DNA from: Dastarcus helophoroides
Taxonomy: Eukaryota > Arthropoda > Insecta > Coleoptera > Bothrideridae
DNA length: 64,000 bases
Assembly: GCA_028583605.1 (NCBI GenBank)
Contig: CM053333.1
Span: 12,671,638-12,735,637, forward strand
Direction: 5' to 3'
Shown: positions 23,701-35,700 of the stretch, piece after piece
Numbering within the stretch: the stretch's first letter is position 1
Layout: the number at the start of each line of letters is the position of its first letter
Translations under genes and position numbers: made by a program
Notes under the pieces: model-generated
Told to the model about the DNA's origin: nothing
The model's input: the letters and a program-made list of their open reading frames with translations, nothing else
The model's database searches: none

Positions 23701-26700
23701 TAAAAATTATATAGCGACATCTACTTTAAGATAGCGTAAACGGGAACTACTAAATTCGACAGCAACCATATTCTGTTTAAAAATTATAAATTTACTTTCA
23801 AAAGTCTTTAAGTGTTTGGCAGGGTATTAGAAATAGTGTTACATTAATGGTTGGCCTTTAAAAATTTGGGGCTTTCTCGAAGTTCGAAGAGACGAGAATC
23901 AAATAATAAATAAATAAATGAAATCCAAACAATCCCTATTATGATAAAATACTGAATGCCCTGTTCTTGGTGTAGAAAGTGCTGCTTTTTTAGCAATGAA
24001 GTAATAACTTTTTTTTGATCTCAAATTTTATTACAGGATATAGTAGTATAATTTTGGCCAATCGACCATTACCTTTGGTCGTCAAATATTATTTTCGAGC
24101 ACTGCTGGTAAATTTTCGCCTTCCATTATAAGTTTTGGGATTTTCGGGGAAGTGAATCAAATGAGAATATATTAGAACTTTGCGAACCAATCTTTTTAAG
24201 TAAAATATTCGAATGAATTGATTTACCCATTATGTAAAGGCACGGACAGTATAAAAGCGGGTTCCTGGTTCTAGTCGGCGCCGAAGGAAAAATGGTGCTT
24301 TTACTTGTTTTTACTGTGCACCTATATTTAATAACATACGTAATTTTCGGCGTCAAGTAAGGATGTATAAGATACATCGATTTTCGATATTTTTGCATCG
24401 ATACTTTTGTTTTGATGTATGTATGGAAAGGGTATCGATATATTTGTTTCCAATGTATCGCAATGACGGATAAGGGTATAATGTTAAAATTCCGTAAGTG
24501 GAAGATTTTTTTTTTGGTCGTCAAATGATATTTTGCCATGTGATGTGGTGTAATATTACTGTGGGGCATCGTATTCATACCATACATCAAATATCGAAAT
24601 ACATGTACCGATGTATTGATACATGTTTTTCAATACATCGAATACACAGAATCGATGTTTCAAAAAGTAGGTGCATCCAAGTAAAACCGGTAAACTTTTG
24701 CTTATGTGAGCAAGGAGAAAAAGACCAAAACCCAAAACGAGTCTCAAAACATTGATTTTTATTATTTAAAGGGGGAATCTGCCGTAGGCAAATTCCCAAA
24801 CACGAGAAATTAAAGTGTAATGGAAGTATATGTTTATCTAACGGGTCAGGACGGATGTCAGCTAAATGTTGATGAGAGATATTAATTACTTTAACGTAGA
24901 ATAGATAGACTGTTGTATATAGTAGTAACTAAAGCGCCCTCTCTAACTTAGTAAAAGAGTCTACGTCCGGACATCAAATCGGTTTGTTCCATAATTTCTA
25001 ACTAGAGGGCGCTTTCAACTTATAAGATATTTCTAGTAACATGCTTACGTAATAACGGCATTATAAAACAAACACCAAACAAAAATTGAATTGAATTGAT
25101 TTGTATTTCAGTATTTGAAGGTAGCCAAGGACCATTCCGTTCGACAAAAAAAAAACAAACAAAACAAAGTACCAGAATAGTTAGGCTAGAGACAGCCTTA
25201 GCTTAGTTTGACATTATATCCAACTTGAAAGCTGATAAAAATTCCGGCAAGTAGATACTAAAAAATTAACGAACAACCCAGTTGTGACCCCCAAGTACCG
25301 TGTCCTATTGCTCCACAGAAGAAATTAGAGACAAACTCCAATAAGTGTCGTATGTAAATAGAATACAACCTAGACTGCAGTATGCAGTCATCTAAACAGA
25401 GAGCTGCATAATGTAGTCTAAGTTGTATTCTCTTTGCTGGATTGATGATAAAATTCCTTGCCATAGAGAAAGGTTAAGAGTGTCAACTCTGTGCTTTTTA
25501 TTTTGAAAGCGGCCATCCCACGCAGGGACCCGAAATATTGCCATAAAATTAGGAAACTGTATTATCGACTGTAGCCACATTGTAGTTATCCTGTATGACC
25601 GACTTATAAATTGAAATTCAAATTTAAATCCAAAATTAATTTTAAACTGTTTTGAAATGTCCATTTAGTTGGATTGCACTACTGTTTTTAAAGATTAAAC
25701 AAAAGTGACCAACGTGAATGAAATTTTCAAAACAATTCAAGTATGAGGTGTAAAAAAATAAACTACCATTTTAACAATAAATATTTTTATTAAATATGTA
25801 TATTCATACATGTATATAAAATCATATTTAAATATTTGTAATAATTTTAAAATATATTTATCAGTTCAACTGCTTCAAGATTTCTCTAGAAGTTAAAAAT
25901 TGATACAGATAACTTTTGATATACTGGATAGTGAATTTAACTAAAATAAATCAAGTAAAGCAGCGACAATTTTTTCCACATAATTTCTAGTTGATTTTTG
26001 TTGAAAGTTTGACAGCTTTTAGGGTACAATTTTCTTACTACGGTGCTCCATTTGCATGTTGACAAAGTCCATACTGACAATAAAATTTCTAACATTTTTC
26101 CAAATATCTGGAGGTATTTTGTTCGAGCAGTAGTGACAATAAGATATTTTGGATACATTTGTTTATCACTGTATTTTCACTGTAAAGTAGTAATAATAAT
26201 ACTATCATTAGAAAGAAAGTATTATATATAATAGTTTCTGACATATTATTAAGTAAACGATCCGACAAATACCTACAGATATTTTACAAAACGTTAGAAG
26301 TGAATTTTAGCATCATTTGAACTTTGTCAATGGGCAAACAGTGTATACGCGGATTACATTAAATCTTATTTTTTAAAATGTTACCTTTTTCTTATTTTTG
26401 CTTTTGATAATCACAAAGGGGGATAGTGCACTATAAAGGGTTTACAAAACTTACAATTTCATTAAAAAAAAAACTGTTTATTGTTATAGTAGCCATTTCT
26501 ATAAACATTCCGGCAGCTTAGGATGCAGCAGTTTTTTTCCCGAAGTCCGGGATGTCATTCCGATTGATACTTCACTTCCACAAATAAATAAAATTTTCCA
26601 CTTACCATTAATCCTCGCAGAGATCACTTACCTTACTTTCAACACCATTTAAAATTTTGCTCAAAGATGACTGATGTTCTCGTCCTCCATTCCATCCTAA

Positions 26701-29700
26701 TCCAATGACAGTTAAATTTGTTTACGTTTTCAGGCGCCACCGCACACAAATTTAGGAACTATACACTATATGTAATTTACATATATATGAATAAATGGGC
26801 GGTAGTTCCGGTTACTGCGTGGGAGGGCGCTACAAACAGTATATTTGAATTTCGTGCCAAAGTAGAACCCCCGTGTTCCTTGCGCTATACGTACATAAAT
26901 AAAAATTATATAGGGACATCTACTTTAAGATAGCGTAAACAAGAACTACTAAATTCGACAGCAACCATATTCCGTTTAAAAATTATAAATTTACTTTCGA
27001 AAGTCTTAAAGTCTTTAAGACTTTGATAAGGTATTATAGTGTTACATTAACGCTTGGCCTTTAAAAAATTGGGGCTTCCTCGAAGTTCGAAGAGAAGAGG
27101 ACCCAATAATATATAAATAAATGAAATCCAAACAATCCCTATTTATGCATTTTGTATGGTTCGACGGATAGTAAATGTATTATATACATAAGTGATCGTA
27201 TAATTAATGTAACATCTAGAAATGCAAGTTTTATTTCAAACAATTTTCCAAAAGTTTCTTTTGCAAAAGTCAAATGCGGTTATGTTCTATTAAATTATTA
27301 ATTAAGAGTGATTCAACCGGAGGGCTGTTAGGTGTCCTGATTTAGGCGGAACAGTCCAGATTTTATTGATAAAATACTAAATGCCCTGCGCTTGTCGTAG
27401 AAAGTGCTGCCTTTTTAGCAATGAAGTAATGCCTTTCTTTTGGTCTCAAATTTTATTACAGGATATTGTAGTAGTTTTGGCTAATCAACCGTTATTTTTG
27501 GTCGTCAAATATTATTTTCGAGCATCGCTGGTAAATTTTCGCTTTCCATTATAAGTTTTCGGATTTTAGAGAAAGTGAATCAAATGGGAATATTAAAATT
27601 TTGCGAACAAATCTTTTTAAGTGAAAGAATCAGATGAATTTATTTACCTATTATGTAAGGGTACGCACACAAAAATTTTGTACATCTCTCTATAACCAAA
27701 TAGTCGGTAAACTTTTACCATCAGCATAAGACAAGACCAATTAAAAACTGATCAAAACATTGATATTTATAATTTAAAAAGGGAATCTGCCGTTATGCAA
27801 ATTTCCAAACGAAAAATTAAATCGTAACAATGATTACATTCATTAATGTAGTGAATCTCGTGAGAATTATATGTTGATGAGAGATATTAATTACTTTAAC
27901 GTAGAATAAATAGGCTGTTGTATATAGTAACTAAAGCGCGCTCTTTAATTTAGTAGAAGAGTCTGCGTCCTGACATTAAATCGGTTTGTTTCCTAATTTT
28001 TAACTAGGGTGCGCTTTCAATTTATAAGTTATTTCTAGTAACATATGGTTACGCAACAACGGCATTATAAAACAAAAACCAAACAAAACAAAGTACCAGT
28101 ATGGTTGGTTCATTATAAATTTTACAAAAGTTTAGTTGCTCCAAACATGAAAAGTTCAATGATTTTCTTTTTTCCAATCGGTTCATGTGGCCAGCTGATA
28201 AATTTATTAAGAGAGAATTTACAAAAACATCAATCCTCAACAAGAGAATTCAAAGGAGCAATAAACGAGTGGCTTCTTTCCATCACTATTACTTTGATAA
28301 AATTTAAGGTTAAACTTTCAGTTTAATTTTCAAGTTTTGTCATTCTTCGGCGAATTTCCTCTTTAATTCTCAAAATCCTGATTGTTTCGTAAACTTTCGT
28401 CTTTGAAGACAGAACTTAAAGTTTTAATTCGAAATATAAAAAAATCACTGAAATGAAAAGTGAAGTTTTGCGAAGAAATTCGAAATTATGATATTAAACT
28501 CAAAATTATACGGTAGGTCAGCAAAAAATTTTCAAATCCGAAGTGGTAACTACGAAACACGCCACAATTATCCGCTTATGCTCAAGCGAGAGAGTCTAAA
28601 ATCGAATCTTTGCTCGATGGCTTGATTCTAAATGCACCTCAGACCAATAGGTTTGAATATTGAAATATAAAACTTGTCCCCTGAAACCAAGAAACATTAA
28701 AAAACACAACAAAGGTGGCTCTAACGCGTTTCGACAGCCAAGCTATCCTCTTCAGTATCCCTCTGAAGATGATAGCTGTCGAAACCCGTTAGAGCCACCT
28801 CTAACTTGGTCTATCTTGGTTTCAAGGGACAAGTTTTATATTTCAATTTTTGAAGACCAAGAACCAGTTCGTTCCACAAAAAAAAATATATATTTGAACA
28901 TTTATTAGATTAGGAATTTGGAAACCAAAGACCGATTTTGATATTATTAGATTTCGACAGTTTGGTAGATCCACTCCAGTGTTAGCAATCCATTCATGAA
29001 AAAAAAACGGTACGAAGAAAAACTGTATAACCGAAAAAATATGTAAAAAAACTCAAACTGCTAAACCAGAAACTGTAAATTACATTTAACAGTGGTTCTT
29101 AACCGGCAATTAATCCACAAATCACAGGTGGCCTCAGAAATCAATGAGTTTAAAAGTTACATTTCGACAAAAATGTTAAATATTAGGAATTAACCTCGAG
29201 GTTTCGCTATTAATAGTTAACATTTCAGGAGAAAACAGAAAATTTTAATGATTTTTGTTACATTGATGTTTCACTGTTTTTTTTTTCTCAAAAAATTGGC
29301 TTTTTTCACAGAATCTCAAGTTGAAACTACACATTTATTTGTTTTATAAAATCTTGGCATTAATCTTAAAACTAAAATTTTTTCCCCAACATTTCGACTT
29401 TTTTCTAAGAATTCTATTTTTATTTAAATATATATTCGAACATTTTTCGTTCGACCTCCAGTTTCGTCAGTATTTTTTGAATTCTAAATTTAAACATAAC
29501 AATGCTATAAATTTCCTCAAATGTCGACGAAATTTCTCCTTTTTATAAACCATTGGGAGTTTTTTTCTTATTATTCTCAACATTTTTCCTAAAATTTATA
29601 AATTCGATTCTTTTAATGTACAGTTACTGTACGAAATTTGGAAATTTCTATAAAAAACTGAAATTTCGAAGGAAGTTTCAGAATTTTTATGACACCTACT

Positions 29701-32700
29701 AATTATCTTTATTCTTTCAAACTATTGACTTTTTTCTCTAAAATTTTGGATATAAACTTCCTTATTTTTTCTTTAACATTTCCTTTTTATTCGAAAATCT
29801 TGACCTCTTAGAATTTTTGAATTTTTCTTTAATATTTTAAAAGAGAAATCGATTTATAAATCTGAAATTTGGAGACTTTTTTAGGTTTAGAATTCCTTTT
29901 TGAAATTTTGATTTTATTTTGAACTTCTCAATCGCAAATTCGAGAAAAATAATGTCAACATTCGCTTTAATACAATTTTTATGTTATACTTTTCGAAATT
30001 ATGAATCTTTTTTTTTAAGTTAAAAGTGTAAACTAATGTTTTTAGTTTTTCAGTTGACTTTTAACCTTTTCCTAAAATTTCGAGATCTAGATATTTTAGA
30101 ATTCTTTTTTGAATTTAAAGTTCTAGAATGTAAAAAATAAAATCGAATATTAAAATTTAAAGTTGCGCTATAAAAGGTAGTTTCGATACTTAACCCGACA
30201 TTTTAGGAATTTTTTGTTACCTTAGATTGTAAGTTTTTCATTTGGAAATTTTAAGTTTTTCTACACTTTCAAATTACTTCAAAATTTAAACTTTTACTAG
30301 AAATTTTTAATTTTTTTAAAGAATTTAATCTTTTTTTCTCAAGTTTATTAATAAATTTTGAGTTTTCCTTCAAATTTATTGGAAAATCTAAATTTAAATT
30401 TGAAAATTCGAGACTTCGTATAAATTTAAATTTTTGCATTTCTCTCCCAAAATATGTAAATTTAAAATTCCTAAACTTGCAAATTGTAGAAACATTTGTT
30501 AAATTCCTAGAAAATTTCCACTTTTTTCTAAAACTTTTCATTTTAAGCTAGAAATTCTTATTTTTCTCCGATTTTTTTCTTTTATTCAAGATTTCGTCCT
30601 ATCTTAATACTACAATTACTATAAACAGTGATTAAATCAAGCCTAATACTAGAAATTTTGGGGGAAAAAATTTAAATTTTGAGAAAAATATACAGAAATG
30701 CAAAAAAACTGAAATTTCGAGAAAATTTTGAAATTAAAAAAAAAATTAATAAAAATCCCGGATATTCTCCTCTAAAAACTTGTAAAATATTCAAATTTTT
30801 GAGATTTAAATAATAATTTTGAGAGAACTTTTCTTTATATTTCGGTTTTTTCTTTTAAAGTTTTTTTTTTTTATTTTTCTCGAAATTTAGATTTTCTAAA
30901 GTTTGATTTATTTTCCTGAAATGTCGACTTGAAACACAAAACAACATATAATCAAAATATGACCTCTTACATTTTAAGAAAGCAGGCAAAATTTCAAAAA
31001 AAAAACCGAAACTTGGGTAAAAAAAGTTGATATATAAATCTTTTTCCTGATTTCGAGAAAGATTTAAAAAAAAACACAACAAGAGTTGCTCTAACGCGTT
31101 CCGATAGCTAAGCTATCATCTTCAGCGAAATACTAAATCTCAAGAAATATTAGAAAAACAAAACTGTCGAAGATGATAGTTTAGCCATCATCTTCAACAA
31201 TTTTGTTTTTCTAATATAATTGAAGATTATAGCTAAGCTGCCATCTTCGGAGAAATACTATTTCTCCAGAAAGATTAGAAAAACAATTATCAAAGCGCGT
31301 GTTTTTTAATCTTTTTTAGTTTCAGGGGGCAAGATTTGTATATCAGTTTTTGAATATAACCAAGGATCCACCAAATAAAAAAATAAATAAAAAACAAAAA
31401 AGAGTTCACAACATTTTAACTTTAATTTAGAAATATTAACTTTAAACCCAAATATTCTATTTTTTCTGTAAATTTTAAAAAAATTTTGTAAAAAAGTAAA
31501 ATTTTTGTGAGGTTTTGTTAAATTTTTTTCTAATAATAATTTGTTTTCTTCAAAATTTGTAAATTAGGCTTGCTTTAAAATTAAAATTCATACTTTTTCT
31601 AAAATCCATGACTTTTTGTCAAAGTTTAAGACTTTAATCCATATTTAAACTTCTTTCTTGAATTTTTGAGTTTACATTCAAACTGAAGATTCTGAATGCT
31701 TAAAATTTCACCCAAAAGTTCAAAATTAAAGGCGAAACTAAAAATATTTATGATTAAATTCAGTTTATTCATTAGTAGTTTATTCACCGTTGATCTTGAT
31801 CTTTTCTTAGAATTATTTGTTTTTCTTCAATTTCGAATCAAAATTTCAAATTAAAAAATCTTCAAATTTTAGCTACAAAGTCTTTAAAAAATTGAAATTT
31901 TGAGAAACTAGCGTTTCATAAAAAATCCACTTTAATGCACAAATGTAAGAAAAAGAAAAATTTAGATCTTGAACCCAGAATGTTGACAAAAAAGTCCATA
32001 TTTTGTGAAAACAGTTCTTTACATTTTTAAATTTTGACTACTAAACTTTAAAAACCGTAAAATGAGATTGAAGTCAAAATCTTGAGAACAAAGTTTTGGA
32101 AAAATCGAAATTTTAAGGCAAACAAAAAATGGACGTTTAAGTTAGAAATTTTTAAAACAACTTTACTTTTAAATATGCGCAATTAATTGTCAGCCTTAAA
32201 TTTAAATAATTCTGTCTTTTTCTTAAAATTTCAACTTTGAAACTGTAAACTTACAACAGAATCGAAATTTTGAAATTTATTCAGCCAAAATTTTTAAAGA
32301 AATAAAAAATATACAAAAAAAAGTTGCTAACAAAAGCTGAAATTGTGGGAGAAACTCGAGCATCTAGAAAAATAAGTTTTAAGACAAGACAAGTTTGAAT
32401 TTTAAAATTTAATCTCGAGAAAATAATAATATCGAGAAGAGAACTGAAAAATTTTGTAAAAAAACGTCGAAACTTAAAACTTTTTATACTTTTTTTTTTA
32501 AATTTTATTAGTAGCTGATCTTAAAGCAAAATATGGTTTACACCTAGATTGTTAAATGGAAACCAAATACCAATTTTCCAATATTTGAGTAATTTTGGTG
32601 GAACGGACTGGTCCTTGATTATATTCAAAAATTGAAATACAAATCTTGTCCCCTGAAACCAAGAAAAATTAAAAAACACAACAAAGTTGCTCCAACGCTT

Positions 32701-35700
32701 TTCGATAGCCAAGCTATTACCTTTCTTGGTTTCAGAGAACAAGATTTGTATTTCAATTTGAGTAATGTATGAATTGAAAAACGTATGCCTTTGACAAGAT
32801 TTGAACTACGATCTCTTTTTCACCGATACATTTGAAAAATAAAAGCAGAAAACCACCTACATGAGAAAAAATACGAAAAACATACAGCTGACAAACTTCA
32901 AACAAAACTCGATCTGACTTAAAAACTTAACATGGAATTATATGAAATTTTTAAATAAATACTAATCTCTAAATTACGTATGAATAAAGTTTTTTTAATT
33001 TGCAAGTTTGTGCAGAAAAAAGTCAACGTTAAAAGTGTAAACTTGGAATTATGGGAAAAAGAACAGAAGTCAAACTGTGTACTCACGAAGACATGTCGAG
33101 CTTTTTTATGTTCAATCCTCTCGCAAAGGATAACCCTATTGCGCCCTCAAAGCAGCGCGAGTAGGAAGCGAAAATAAGGGTAGATGGCGATGAAACGCCT
33201 TCTTAAACAAGGATAGGTTATAATTTTTGGGAAAAATTGCGTTCGGTAACGAGTTCCATAGCTTGGAAGTTCTATAGAAAAAGGATTCTCCGCAGACAAA
33301 TCCTCATTGTGTCAAGCTAGACGCACAGGAATTAACTGTCTCCGACTGTCTTGTATGCCTCGAAAATCTTGCCCTTGAGTTGATCAATCCTATTAGTTCC
33401 TGTAGGCATCTCTCATGAAAGTATTTGTAGAAAAGAGATAAATCACCAACCATGTTCTGTGCTCTACTGTTTACAGAGAATTAGTCAAACTCTCGTCATC
33501 AATTAGGCAAATCGCTCTTCTTTGAATTGAATCGAAAAGAGCCAAAGTGTGCTTTGGGCCTGAACTCCAAACCTGAGAACAGTATTCTAGTGTTAGCCTA
33601 ACCTGAGCTTTGTATAGTGTGAATAACTGATGAGATGTGAAGTACTTTTTGGCTCTGAAAAGAAAGCCTAGCTTATTATGGCTCGCATTCACTCCTAGGA
33701 TAGACAGAATAAATTCCATCAGGAGGATTTTACCATTCATGAGTATGTTTGTTGCATTATCCCTTGATGTTTTCTTAGAAAAAACCGCGGCCTGAATTTT
33801 TGAAGGGTTGAAGTCGACTAGATTTTTCTTACCCCATTTCGAGATCCCGATTAATAATATGTATCTGCTGTCTCCTTAGTCGATCTGAAGCAGCGTCAAA
33901 TAATGGTTCAAAATTTTGATAAAATTGATGAAATTCAACAAAAAGGCAAAATTTCTAAAACAAAGTAAATTTTCAGAGAAAAGTCAAGGCTTAGAAAAAG
34001 AGAAACCATAATTTATATAAAAAATCCATCCGATATTCTAAAAAAAATAATTTAAACCCTTGACTTTAGCTGTTTTAAATTCTGGAAAAAGTCAAGATTT
34101 TCGGTTTGCAATCGAAATTTCAAGTAAAAATTAAAATTGTTTCAAGTATTTTTATTATTCAAGCATCAATCCCCAAATTTTGGGTTTAATTGGGAGGTTA
34201 AAATAAAAACTTAGAAAAAAACTAAAATTGATAAAAAAAAATATTATCGTTAAGCCGATTTTTGGAGCACAAAATGAAAAATTCTTGTACCTATATTGAC
34301 ATTTTAAAAATTACCTTACGAAATTTTGAACAAAATAGAAATTGAACAATAAACAATATACACAATAACACTAATATAAAAATTGGAAGTTTAAACTAGA
34401 AATTTTGAGAATAAGAAATAAAAATTATTAAGATAAAATAATAATAATAAATAAATATTGTGTTTAAGAAAAGATGTTAAGAAACTGTCATACTATAAAT
34501 TTCGAGTATTTTTTAAGTTGTGGCGTGTTTCGTTTGGATTTGAACATTTTTTCTTACCCACCGTTACTTCGACTTTAAAATCGTAATTTCAAATTTCTTT
34601 TCAAAACGTCACTTTTAGTTTAAAATTTCAATGTTTCTTCAGATTCCGATTTAAAACTTCAAAGTTCTGTCTTCCAAGATGAAAGTTTACGAAACGCAAT
34701 GAAAATTTTGAGAATTAAAGATGAAAATCGCCGAAGAATGTCAAAATTTAAAAATTGAACTGAAAGTTTAACCTCAAAAATTCTAAAAGTAATGGTGATA
34801 GAAAGCTAGAGAGAAGCCACCCGTTTATTGCTCTTTTGAATTTCTCTTCTTGGCGATTGATGTTTTCGTAAATCCTGTTTTTTAAATATAAATTTATTTG
34901 CTGCCCCACACGAACCGATTGTAAAAAGGAAAATCATTGTATAAGTACTTTATATATTTGAACAACTGAACTTTTGTAAAATTTAAAATGAACTAACCAA
35001 ACTGGTGTTTTATTTGATTTTTATTTTCTAGTGCATTTGTTATGCAGTCATATTTTACTGATGGAAAGCGCTACCTTGTTAAAAATTAGGGAACAAACTG
35101 TTCTAATGTCCTGACGCAAACTCTTTTATTAAATTAGAGATGGCGCTTTACTTGCCACATACAACAGTCTATCTATTCTACGTTAAGCTAATTAATGGAG
35201 CAATTAAAGTGGTTATGTTGAAGTCAAAGCTAAGAGAAGTTGCTCAGTTAATTTGTCCTGGTAGGAATCTGCGTTATCGCAGATTCCTTTTTTAAATAAT
35301 GAATATCAATGGTCGCCCGTTCGATTCTTTGTCCAAGAAGAGATTCGTTAGCAAATAAACTTCCCATTTGACTCATTTGTAGAGTGATATAGAGAAACTA
35401 AGAAAGAGCATGAGCTACGTGCTACCATATATGTAATACTTCTATATGGCGTGTTGTGTATAATCGCCACTACAAAATGCGTTGTCAAAAAGGTGAGATG
35501 AAAGTATATGTCGTACTCTTTGGAGGACAAGCATTCATTCCATTATAGCGGGAACAGGTGACAAGATGGGCGGGAACACTAATAAATGAATGACAACAAA
35601 GACAACTGACGAGAAGCGGGATTGGTTAATAAATTCTGTCCTCCATAAAGACAAACAAATATATCCATCGCGTCTTGAACACAATCGAAGGTACAAAACA

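Larger units (their letters stand above)
21283..25095 (+). repeat. Family C copy 1, split by a hAT element
   Basis: The left piece (about 21283-21308, ending CAGAAACTTGTACC) and the right piece (23370-25095) match the two sides of the intact junction in the reverse copy near 44060-44125. The family C copy was therefore cut by the element at 21309-23369. It carries the usual modules: TGACATTATATCCAAC, GTAGATACTAAAAAAT, the TCGGCGCCGA palindrome (about 24278) and the GCGCCCTCT / GAGGGCGC pair (about 24935 and 25010). There is no protein-coding evidence. The short frames seen in several copies only reflect shared repeat sequence. Confidence 0.65.

Noticed and set aside
24270..24290. TGGTTCTAGTCGGCGCCGA as a retroviral-type primer binding site in family C
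   Set aside because: No flanking long terminal repeats, polypurine tract or gag/pol sequence; the palindrome alone is not enough.
26630..26720. Minus-strand stretch ending in a GTAAGT donor, open in one frame
   Set aside because: The frame has no start codon, a stop lies directly upstream and no acceptor is present. A noncoding first exon remains possible but is unsupported.
32785..32870. tRNA-like T-arm phrase on the minus strand
   Set aside because: No acceptor stem, anticodon arm or internal promoter boxes could be fitted.
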